DNA of 64,000 nt from Hyaloperonospora brassicae (taxonomy: Eukaryota; Oomycota; Peronosporomycetes; Peronosporales; Peronosporaceae), in NCBI GenBank assembly GCA_947650285.1, contig CANTFL010000174.1:310001-374000 (forward strand), read 5' to 3'. The stretch's first letter is position 1. The number at the start of each line of letters is the position of its first letter. Positions 56,511-64,000 of this stretch are shown in pieces. Below the pieces are notes generated by a model that saw only the letters and a program-made list of their open reading frames with translations, ran no database searches and was not told the origin of the DNA. A program made the position numbers and the translations under genes.

Positions 56511-56778
56511 TGGCAAAGTGAAGTGAGGCGTGTTGTTTGCAAATTTGGGTCCCGCGACTATTTGTACGACGCTGACTCGTGGAAAGTGAGCAATACGTAG
56601 TCTTGCTGCGTGATAAATGGATGGAATATGCACACCACTACTCATACAAGACTTTGGCAGCGGGCCTGAATTCTTACAGCGTTAGTAACAATGACCAGTG
56701 GAACGGCAGACATGGACATTTGCAATCGTGAGAAGCAGCTGAAGTACTCAAACAGCTTTCAAAACTACTTACAATCTC

Positions 56779-59700
56779 TCAGTCACAAACTTGATCCGGT
56801 CGAGCTTCACTTGCGCTTGCAAAAGTGCTACTACTGCTGTCGGCAAGCGCTGATGTAACAGTACCAATAGTCCTTGGCCGCGACAGCTTTTTCACGGACT
56901 TGCTCTTGCCCAAGCGCTCGGGCCACTTTTTCTCACAGAACGAACGTGCAGCAGTAGAGTAAACCTCCCACGCTTCTTGACCCTGGGCGTCGTAGATGCG
57001 GGGAGGCAATTCATGCCGAAAAAGAGCTCCCTTGAGCACTGAGACGTTGGTTCGAAATTCGTGGTCCGCGATCGCTGCGTCCTCTTGTAGCAACACCATC
57101 TCCGATGGGCACTTCATCACACCTACAAAAAACAGCGCAGCTACTGAGAGCTCAGCCTTCTCAAGCAACAACCCGCAGTTATCCATGACACGTGTCAGTC
57201 GTTGCTGAGCATTCAACACTTCCAAGAAGTAAGTGTAAGCTTTGGCCAGTTCCTGGAGAACTTCCCTGGCCAAACGGTCCTCGCCAAGTAAATGTGCCTG
57301 CGACGCCGCGTCGATTCCTGGTCCAATACCAACGCTCTCTGCGTGGTCCAGCACCTCTAGTAGACGCGGTCGAAGCACCTGACCTCGCGCATGGAGCAGA
57401 ATGCCGAGCATGATATCAATCACATCGTGATCTTCTTTGCACGCTAGCAACCAGGTCCCCACCTCCTTCAGCCTTCCGTACTCTGCGTTTTCCTCAAGCA
57501 ACGCAATAAAAAAGCGCCAGTACTTGAGACGGTAGTAGTCATACTTCATTTGTCGCTGCTTCAGTTCTTCAAATTTCTTCGCGATCGGAATGTACTCCGA
57601 GAACCAAATCGCTACAATCTGGGGACGTCGTTTGTCAAAAATCGGAGCCATTTCTTTCAGCGCCCGTGCAGCCGCCACACAGAAGCCCTCGACTTTGTCT
57701 TTACGATGGTACGCCCGCACGGCATCGAGGAGGGCATCGATGCTGTCGCCTTTGTATTCGCTCTGCTCCACAGCCGAGTAAAAGGGTGACAACCAATACA
57801 CGATCCGCGCGAGCTTATACCGCGAGGGATGGAAATACCGATCCTCATCCGGAATCGACTCCAGGGCCTCAATAATATTCAGCACAAGCCAACCCTGTGC
57901 GAGCGTGACGTTCAGCTCACGGACCGCATCGTTACCTTCAGCAGCCGTCAGCAGTGCTAATATTTCATCCTTCTTAGCAGAGTTGGCACAATTGGTGTCA
58001 GGAGCCGCAGTGGTGCATTGATCGACAGTTTCCGGAGTAGTCAACGCTATCTCTTCCTGTCTGCTATTCTCTTCATCGCTTTGTTGGAAAGAGGTGGCGC
58101 CTGCCACACTTCCATCATTCTCTTCTTCTTCAGCTCCTTTTTCCATCCCTTCGTAGAAATGACTGCAAACCAAGCGGAGTGCCGACACGGACGGCGCTTC
58201 GCATGTTGTAAGCTCTATTCGCAGCGCTTGTAGAGAGTGGAACGCATGGACAAGAGCGTGTTCCCTGTCTTCTACTTCACGAGCTGACTCAGCTCTTGAG
58301 TAACAACTTGCCACATCTTTTGCTGTTGATAGCGCCTCTGGGTCAGATCGATTGTGTTGACGAAGCTCACACCAACGTCTCTTTTTCAACGTTTTACCAA
58401 TCATGTATTGTAGACGGAAATGATCTTCGTGAGCAATTTCATTGAGTGAGCACAAATTCCACCCTCTTTGAAAATAGGCTAGCGTCTTGTCGATCAAACG
58501 CGAATACCACTCGAGCGGAAAAAGTTCATCGTTCATCTCCTTGATCAACGAAAATTCTTGTAAGAGATTAAACAGCAGCAAACCGCACTCTTCGTTACAC
58601 TCGAGAACGATGCGCCGTGAGCTATTTAGCTCTCCATCGAGGATGTTCACGTCACCCACGGCATCGCTGGCAGCCTTGTCGTGCTTGCCAAACTGCCGTG
58701 GGTACTGTTTCTTAGCAGCCCCGCCGGCCAGTTGCGCAGCCATATCAAAACAACGCCTAGCAAACTCAACCACTTGGAAGATATAGATCGTAGCGTACTC
58801 TTCAATAGGAGCCTCGCTTCGATAAAGCTGGTCTCGGGCATCGTCATCGTTCATCTTCTCGTTCGAATCCTCCGGAGATGAAACCTTGCCGCCCGTCTTC
58901 TGTAGATCGACAAATCTACCTTGCCAGGACTTCAGCCTTTTGAACAAGCCCCACTGCAGAACGACATTTTGAAATGAATACACGTCCAAATTACTTCGAG
59001 TATATTGTCCTTGCAAAGGCTCTACGTCCAAATCAAGTTTCTTGCTCGTATACCACTGGACTGCTTGGACTCGTAGCTTTTGTCCAAGTGTAGCTGCAAA
59101 TGCATCTGTTGCAGCATGATACAATTCCTTCATCGTCTTTCCCAAGTGCATCCATGTGTCTACTCGGTCTGGGTGACAGTACAAAACATCTTTTGTCAGA
59201 CATTCCACTCGCTCTTGTACTCGTTGCTCGAATTCTATTAGCTCCTCAAGCTTCCCTCGTCGTTTGACCCGCCCAAGAATGTAATTGGCACCCAGCAAAT
59301 ACCACAAATGACTAACGCACTCTTCATCTGGTGCTTTTTCCAAGATGCTGCCGGCATCAAGTGAAAATGGTGGCGTAGCGTCCTCCCGCAACAGGCCTCT
59401 CGGGGCCAAGTATGCTTGCAAGGAGGAAGATATATTGACTGGTTGCGCGACGAGAGCAGCGATGTCGGAGTCGGAAAGAGCGTCTCGCAATGCGTAAAGC
59501 AACTTCAGTCGTTCCTTCTTTTGCCCATTGTTTTTCGCCTTTGTAGCCAAAAGCACCGGTACAGCGAAGCGAATGAGCCGCATCGCGTCCTCGTGTTTGG
59601 TAGGCAACTTAGCGTCGTGGAGTGAAGCAAAGGTGGCCCCTGTCTTGTGGTCATCGCATCCGGGCAATATATGCACATCGTACAAACAACGATAGCACTG

Positions 59701-62700
59701 GCATAGCTCACGCTCGAAATTGACTCCGTCTTCCCTCAGACCTGCCTCTGCCTCATCTTGTCCGTCAATGTCCGTGTCTGACGTCTTTGCACATTTTTCA
59801 GCGTCCCGAAAGTGTCCTTGTTGTACACACTTGCTCAGCAGCACCGCACATGTTTCGAGAAAGCACGAGCACTTTCGCAAATCTCCAGCAGGAGTAATGT
59901 CAGACAAGTAAGCAAGGCCGCAAATGCCATACTGCCCAAGCCTCATGTGGAGGAGATGTATCAGCTCTACTAATTGCGTCGGCAACGTTGTTGATTTCGG
60001 CCGTGAAAGGCTTTCATACAACTGCAAGAACAAAATGGCTCCATTGCCAAACATCTGCCTCGGCGTTTTGCTATCACTTTGCGCTACCTTTTCTTCTTCT
60101 TCCTTCATCAATATGCTGCATAAGTCCATCAAAGCAGACCGCTTGTGCAATGGAAATAGCAACACAATCTCGCCACCATCACGAAAGGCTCGATTCAAAA
60201 ATCGTAGCAGCTCAATGACGACTACTCGAACGCGGTCACGACGCGCTAGCTTTCTCTTAGCTGGGTGCGGTACTGACGCCAACAAGCCCCGAAAATCGTC
60301 ACCTGACAGGGATCTAATCACGTACAATAGGCGAGCCATGGCATCTACTCCAATCGTTCGCTGCACACTAACACCAATGTCGTGTGTTTCCGATGCCCTT
60401 TCTTCATCGACTTCCAATGCAACACGTATCATAGACAGAATCGTATTCGGGGAATCAAAACGAAACAATATTGATGGCTCCAAACATTTTACGCATAAGC
60501 CACGTAGCAACAACAGGTGGTCAGTGTTTGTGAGATGCCTAAGCTCATCTTGGGTGAGCTGCGTCAGCAAGAAGCTCATTGTCGAAAAAGCATTCGTGCA
60601 TGCTTTATCAGACACATTGGTGCTCAAATCGAGCTCCTTCTTCACAGCAGAGCGATCCAAAAACTCGATCACATGATACAGAGTTGTCAGCAAAAACAAT
60701 ATCGAGTCCTCGTTAGAATACATGGAGCTTTGTCCAAGCGAAGTGAGCATCATTTCAAAAAGCTTATCGCTTCCACTAGCTGCAGAAAGCTCGTCGTCGT
60801 CAGATCGAAATTCGTTCAGGAAATCCGTTACGCGCGGCTCTTGATCGCAAGGGAAGAAGTGCTCTAACAAAGCCGACGCCGCGTGATCGTAGTTTCCAGC
60901 TTCAAAAAAGCCTCGAGCTTCAGAATACACGTCAGAAAGCCGCAGTCCTGATATGTTCTCGTCTAACTGCTCCAACGTAATTGCGCGGCCTGCGCTTTGA
61001 TTAGGTAAATACAGTCGAAAAGGGAGACCTGCACTTTCGTCGCCTTCGTTGTTGAGACCTACTAGTTTCTCTCTGCACTGCACAAAGTAGTGCTGAGCCA
61101 TTCGACGATTTCCACATCGCTCGTGCATTCGCGCTAGAAGCCAAAGCAATCGCGAAAGCTCACCTCTGCAAGGGCCATAGACTGCATTTTCTGCGTCTTC
61201 CAGCCAACCGAACTCAAACAAAAGCCTTTCGGCTTGAGCCAGCTGGGTCTCCAGCAGCGTTTTTACTTTACGTCCTCTTCGGCCACGAATGGACTGCTGC
61301 AGAAGCGCATCGAAACGAAGCTCCAGCAGAAAAAGACGAGCGCTAGGTGATAATCCATTTCTCGCGAAGCGACTATTTTGAATGAGAGAGTGATCAGCAA
61401 CATTGATGACACTTGGCCGTGCGGTAGTCACTGATGTGGCAATATCCAAATCTCCGTCTAATGCTCTTTCCAGCCATGCACAGACTTTGTGGATCTCTCC
61501 GTCATCACCACCAAGGTGTGATAGCGACCATTGGCCGCATTGATTGAGGTACTGTCGCACCCAGTCAACTATTACACTAGACCGCACATTCCCACCATCG
61601 TTTTCAGTGATAAAAGATGCAATCTGCCTCGCTGTCACAGCTTCTGCTCGAAGTGGCATCTCTTGTGCTGTCTGAATCCGGGAATATGTCCATGGAAACG
61701 ATTGATCAGAACGAATCGTAGGCTTCCCTGTAGATGTCGTAAAGGATTTCATTTCGGTGAGCACTTCCTTCTTCGTATTTGAAATGCAAAACTTTCCATC
61801 GACGTGTTCGACATTTAGCGGAGGGACCCACTCGTTCAAGACCGATTCTGGCATCGCCTTTCTATCGTCACCCCCCGTTTTCGACGGAAGAAAAGCTCGC
61901 AAGCGATATGCCAAGTCTTGTTCACGAGCTCTTTTGACCGCGGCAACTTGCTCTTGCCACAGCCGTTTTTCGTGCCGACGAGACTTTCGTCGTCTAGGCT
62001 GATCCCACATCACTTCGCTCGTGTACTTACCGCTGTCCTGAGTATCATTATCTGAAGTCTCTGTCAACAACGAAGCCTCAACAACCGCACCAGCAGCGAC
62101 TTCTACCGACTCTTTCAGCTGCACGCCCTCTTTCAGCGGCAGGTCCTCAGATATCTTCAAATCCTTATCCACCTTCTCCGTGGCTCCTTCAGCTCCTTCA
62201 GCTGCATCACGCTGGGCCTGAACATCACAAAATCCAACTCGGATCTCCACTTCTGTCTGCAACACGTGGGCCTCGACGTCTCGACATATCTCGTCGAAAG
62301 CTTCCAGCAGCAGCTCGCCCAGCTTCGTCCACGACGCCTGCAGCAACGTATATGTCCTCCCTCGTTTCATCTTCTTCCTCCTCCTGTCTTCCCTCGCTCC
62401 CTCTAGCTCTCGCCGTCGTTTCGTCCCTCGCTCGACAATCTCCTGCACATGCCGCAGTCTCTCAAGTGCTCGTCTTAGCAACAACTTGTCAGCATGCGAC
62501 GCTGTCAGCATCTTCAGCCCCCTCTCCGTCTCTAGCGCAACGTCCGACCACCGCACTGAGTCAATCACTCGCACGACAGCGCACTTGGGGTCCTGCTCTC
62601 GAAGATACTGCGCCACGCGCTCGTACGCGCGTTCGTCCCGCAGCACGTGCAGCACGAGCGCCAGCGTCTCGACCAGCGGCCAGTACGTCGCGTCCACCTT

Positions 62701-63102
62701 GAACCCTTCTTCCAGTGTCCTGCGGGCCAGCCACAACTTGCCAGTTTCGACGGCGGATGTAGCCATGTGGTACCACACGACCACATCCGTTGCGTCCAGC
62801 GACAGCGCTTTGCTGAACGACGGCAGCGCGTCTTCGAATGATTGCACCTCATACTCCATACTCGCGAGGTTTTTATAGCACAAGTAGGCCAACCGGTCCG
62901 GCGCGCGATAGGTGCTGTGAAGGAGCGCCAAGTACACCGTCTTGGCGGTGGCGTGCTCGTGCCGCTGCTGGCAGCGCAGCGCGTGCTCGTACATGGCCGT
63001 TTGCTCTGCATCCTGAGCCTCGTCGGTCGCGTGCTCGAGCGCCGCGCGGCTGTCTCGGGCGGCGCTCGGACTGATCACGTTCAAAGCCGCCCACGAGGTC
63101 AT
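56779..63102 (-). CDS. CABIN1/HIR3-like subunit of the HIRA histone-chaperone complex
   Basis: One open frame of 2107 residues from ATG 63102, no intron needed. Residues about 33-170 are TPRs matching the CABIN1/Hir3 N-terminus (LAYLCYKNLASMEYEVQSFEDALPSFSKALSLDATDVVVWYHMATSAVETGKLWLARRTLEEGF). A strongly basic stretch at 228-249 (KRRRELEGAREDRRRKKMKR) could be a nuclear localisation signal. The rest is mainly helical with acidic linkers (for example EEEENDGSVAG), as expected for this long scaffold. In animals and yeast the protein supports HIRA-dependent deposition of H3.3-H4 outside S phase. Identification rests on the N-terminal TPR pattern and length; the C-terminal two-thirds are less certain. 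The next known feature upstream is the solo LTR at 63301. Confidence 0.8.
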   Translation of the reverse strand: MTSWAALNVISPSAARDSRAALEHATDEAQDAEQTAMYEHALRCQQRHEHATAKTVYLALLHSTYRAPDRLAYLCYKNLASMEYEVQSFEDALPSFSKALSLDATDVVVWYHMATSAVETGKLWLARRTLEEGFKVDATYWPLVETLALVLHVLRDERAYERVAQYLREQDPKCAVVRVIDSVRWSDVALETERGLKMLTASHADKLLLRRALERLRHVQEIVERGTKRRRELEGAREDRRRKKMKRGRTYTLLQASWTKLGELLLEAFDEICRDVEAHVLQTEVEIRVGFCDVQAQRDAAEGAEGATEKVDKDLKISEDLPLKEGVQLKESVEVAAGAVVEASLLTETSDNDTQDSGKYTSEVMWDQPRRRKSRRHEKRLWQEQVAAVKRAREQDLAYRLRAFLPSKTGGDDRKAMPESVLNEWVPPLNVEHVDGKFCISNTKKEVLTEMKSFTTSTGKPTIRSDQSFPWTYSRIQTAQEMPLRAEAVTARQIASFITENDGGNVRSSVIVDWVRQYLNQCGQWSLSHLGGDDGEIHKVCAWLERALDGDLDIATSVTTARPSVINVADHSLIQNSRFARNGLSPSARLFLLELRFDALLQQSIRGRRGRKVKTLLETQLAQAERLLFEFGWLEDAENAVYGPCRGELSRLLWLLARMHERCGNRRMAQHYFVQCREKLVGLNNEGDESAGLPFRLYLPNQSAGRAITLEQLDENISGLRLSDVYSEARGFFEAGNYDHAASALLEHFFPCDQEPRVTDFLNEFRSDDDELSAASGSDKLFEMMLTSLGQSSMYSNEDSILFLLTTLYHVIEFLDRSAVKKELDLSTNVSDKACTNAFSTMSFLLTQLTQDELRHLTNTDHLLLLRGLCVKCLEPSILFRFDSPNTILSMIRVALEVDEERASETHDIGVSVQRTIGVDAMARLLYVIRSLSGDDFRGLLASVPHPAKRKLARRDRVRVVVIELLRFLNRAFRDGGEIVLLFPLHKRSALMDLCSILMKEEEEKVAQSDSKTPRQMFGNGAILFLQLYESLSRPKSTTLPTQLVELIHLLHMRLGQYGICGLAYLSDITPAGDLRKCSCFLETCAVLLSKCVQQGHFRDAEKCAKTSDTDIDGQDEAEAGLREDGVNFERELCQCYRCLYDVHILPGCDDHKTGATFASLHDAKLPTKHEDAMRLIRFAVPVLLATKAKNNGQKKERLKLLYALRDALSDSDIAALVAQPVNISSSLQAYLAPRGLLREDATPPFSLDAGSILEKAPDEECVSHLWYLLGANYILGRVKRRGKLEELIEFEQRVQERVECLTKDVLYCHPDRVDTWMHLGKTMKELYHAATDAFAATLGQKLRVQAVQWYTSKKLDLDVEPLQGQYTRSNLDVYSFQNVVLQWGLFKRLKSWQGRFVDLQKTGGKVSSPEDSNEKMNDDDARDQLYRSEAPIEEYATIYIFQVVEFARRCFDMAAQLAGGAAKKQYPRQFGKHDKAASDAVGDVNILDGELNSSRRIVLECNEECGLLLFNLLQEFSLIKEMNDELFPLEWYSRLIDKTLAYFQRGWNLCSLNEIAHEDHFRLQYMIGKTLKKRRWCELRQHNRSDPEALSTAKDVASCYSRAESAREVEDREHALVHAFHSLQALRIELTTCEAPSVSALRLVCSHFYEGMEKGAEEEENDGSVAGATSFQQSDEENSRQEEIALTTPETVDQCTTAAPDTNCANSAKKDEILALLTAAEGNDAVRELNVTLAQGWLVLNIIEALESIPDEDRYFHPSRYKLARIVYWLSPFYSAVEQSEYKGDSIDALLDAVRAYHRKDKVEGFCVAAARALKEMAPIFDKRRPQIVAIWFSEYIPIAKKFEELKQRQMKYDYYRLKYWRFFIALLEENAEYGRLKEVGTWLLACKEDHDVIDIMLGILLHARGQVLRPRLLEVLDHAESVGIGPGIDAASQAHLLGEDRLAREVLQELAKAYTYFLEVLNAQQRLTRVMDNCGLLLEKAELSVAALFFVGVMKCPSEMVLLQEDAAIADHEFRTNVSVLKGALFRHELPPRIYDAQGQEAWEVYSTAARSFCEKKWPERLGKSKSVKKLSRPRTIGTVTSALADSSSSTFASASEARPDQVCD

Positions 63103-63300
63103 TTTAGAAGCGGAGAAAGGGCAACAAAGTGCTTTTTACGGGACCGTGTCGAAAGTCGAGAGGCTTTGTCGTCGACTTTTTATCGGTGCGGCTAAAGTCG
63201 TCGGAAAGTGTCGAAAAAACCGCCTACACGACCGTTGCTCGCGTCGGTCTGGTGTGGACCCCATCGTGCTACGAGCTCCAGGAGAGGCGAAGCTCGTACC
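63103..63300. promoter_or_regulatory. Upstream region of the CABIN1-like gene
   Basis: The minus strand just before the ATG is pyrimidine-rich (GCCCTTTCTCCGCTTCTAAA). A copia-type LTR begins only 198 bp from the start codon, so the native promoter is short or includes the LTR. Confidence 0.4.
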
Positions 63301-63557
63301 TGTTGGAAGTGGAGATGTCATAGCGGACACTCCTTTCCGGGTCGACGCCCCAGCTGCCAGGTTTGGTAGCTGTAGTGGATGATTGGTGTGGTTACACTAA
63401 GTTCTAGAAGGTTCTTAGTCGTAGAGCGCAGGATAGAGCAAGATCTCACTTCTAGATTGATTAAGCCACTGACGAGGCCCCCGGCGGGGGGCCGAAACGC
63501 GTCTGGCGCGCGTTTTAATATAGAAGTCATCAACCATACTTTCTCCTATTTCCTACA
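63301..63557 (+). repeat. Solo copia-type LTR, family B, with a hammerhead ribozyme motif
   Basis: 257 bp from TGTTGGAAGTGG to TTCCTACA, flanked by a perfect 5-bp duplication GTACC (63296-63300 and 63558-63562). A second, diverged copy is at about 16630-16868. No coding sequence adjoins it, so it is the product of LTR-LTR recombination. Confidence 0.92.
63448..63527 (+). ncRNA. Type I hammerhead ribozyme candidate
   Basis: All core boxes are present in order. They are stem I strand GCCA (63465-63468); CTGACGA (63469-63475); 7-bp stem II GGCCCCC/GGGGGCC with GGCG loop (63476-63493); GAAA (63494-63497); minimal stem III within ACGCGT (63497-63502); cleavage triplet GTC (63501-63503); and stem I strand TGGC (63504-63507), which pairs with GCCA. 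Stem I resumes after an internal loop with TTAA/TTAA and then ACTTCTA/TAGAAGT (63448-63454, 63521-63527). Very short stem III is typical of type I hammerheads in schistosome, newt and Penelope repeats. Cleavage is predicted after C63503. Confidence 0.75.
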
Positions 63558-63573
63558 GTACCCCCACAAGCGC

Positions 63574-63601
63574 TTCTGCTCTTGCCTGCGCAAGAGCAGA
63601 A
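63574..63601. other. 12-bp perfect hairpin
   Basis: TTCTGCTCTTGC (63574-63585) and GCAAGAGCAGAA (63590-63601) with a 4-nt loop, just outside the solo LTR. Confidence 0.7.
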
Positions 63602-63990
63602 AAAGTGGTTTGTCAAACTATAGAGCACCGCTGTTGACGCAAAAAAGCTTTCTAGGCAGCGCTCCGCGATGATCGGAAGACCAGGTACGTCACTCGAAGT
63701 GCATCTAAAATGTGTCAGAGCGACGCAATAATACCGAAAACATGTTGCGTCTCATCGCGTAAGGACATCGTTGGTAGAATGAGTATAAAACCTAAGATCC
63801 CATGTGAATTACAAAGGCAGAGAGGTTTTGTTGCCGTGTTCGTCTGTTACGCTCGTTTTTCGATGCCGCGCGTCGCCTGGTCATCACCGCCATTCTCGAC
63901 TCAAAGGGGTTTTCGACTTGTTACGGATCTATACGTGCTCGTATCAGCGCTGTATACTGCTTCAATCTGCACAATAGCATACATAGATTG
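63602..63990. other. Intergenic DNA at the window end
   Basis: No gene recognised. Confidence 0.4.
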
Positions 63991-64000
63991 TGTAACGGGG
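63991..64000 (+). repeat. First ten bases of a further gypsy LTR at the window edge
   Basis: The window ends with TGTAACGGGG, exactly the start of the element 2 LTR. Ten bases are not proof, but the match is to the element terminus. Confidence 0.45.

Noticed and set aside
63448..63527. Reading the hammerhead with a long stem III (ACGCG/CGCGT) and cleavage at GTT
   Set aside because: It leaves GCCA before CTGACGA unpaired and breaks stem I at the core. The GTC version pairs GCCA with TGGC directly and fits known type I hammerheads.

Overview
The window looks like nuclear DNA of an oomycete of the Phytophthora / downy-mildew type. Five long host genes have few or no introns. They sit in islands between stretches of dead and living retrotransposons. 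Those elements carry oomycete-type Ty3/gypsy chromovirus and Ty1/copia polyproteins, and decayed hAT and pogo DNA transposons are also present. This assignment comes from protein recognition and genome style, not from a marker gene.

Layout. 1-2.5 kb: a PHD-finger exon on the minus strand, then anonymous DNA. 2.5-10.5 kb: gypsy element 1, old and broken, with 440-bp LTRs (the 5' copy carries a 381-bp insert). 10.9-12.5 kb: dead pogo/Tigger-like transposase. 12.5-15.9 kb: anonymous DNA with one possible LTR fragment. 15.9-24.5 kb: a composite copia region with three LTRs of two families; its gag is split by an inserted hAT element. 26.6-40 kb: host island with an RME-8/DNAJC13-like endosomal protein, a mitochondrial TPR protein, a membrane-anchored alpha/beta-hydrolase fold protein and an RNase III-R3H protein. 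41.3-49.75 kb: gypsy element 2, very young (one difference between its 391-bp LTRs, perfect CCCCG target duplication), inserted into an older inverted LTR of the same superfamily. 49.75-56.7 kb: mostly anonymous DNA with a 37-bp foldback and an EXO1/XPG-like first-exon fragment. 56.8-63.1 kb: a CABIN1/HIR3-like histone-chaperone subunit. 63.3-64 kb: a solo copia-type LTR with a hammerhead-ribozyme motif, then the first 10 bases of another gypsy LTR at the edge.

Three observations stand out. (1) The whole gypsy element, from LTR through gag and pol to the 3' region, is tiled with short perfect inverted repeats (arms 7-11 nt, loops mostly 2-12 nt) about every 30-80 bases. Five base pairs show compensatory changes between the two diverged elements, some of them at synonymous codon positions. 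(2) The solo LTR at 63301-63557 holds a complete type I hammerhead core: CTGACGA, a 7-bp stem II, GAAA, a tiny stem III, GTC, and a stem I pairing that resumes further out. A second, catalytically damaged copy lies in the LTR at about 16630-16868. (3) Both gypsy elements carry a long antisense reading frame between pol and the 3' LTR. It overlaps the sense chromodomain and its protein is conserved between the copies.

The host genes are functionally unrelated: endocytic sorting, mitochondrial TPR protein, membrane hydrolase fold, RNA processing, chromatin assembly. They show no operon-like logic. The retroelements dominate the architecture by nested insertion: gypsy 2 into an older LTR, and hAT into copia gag.
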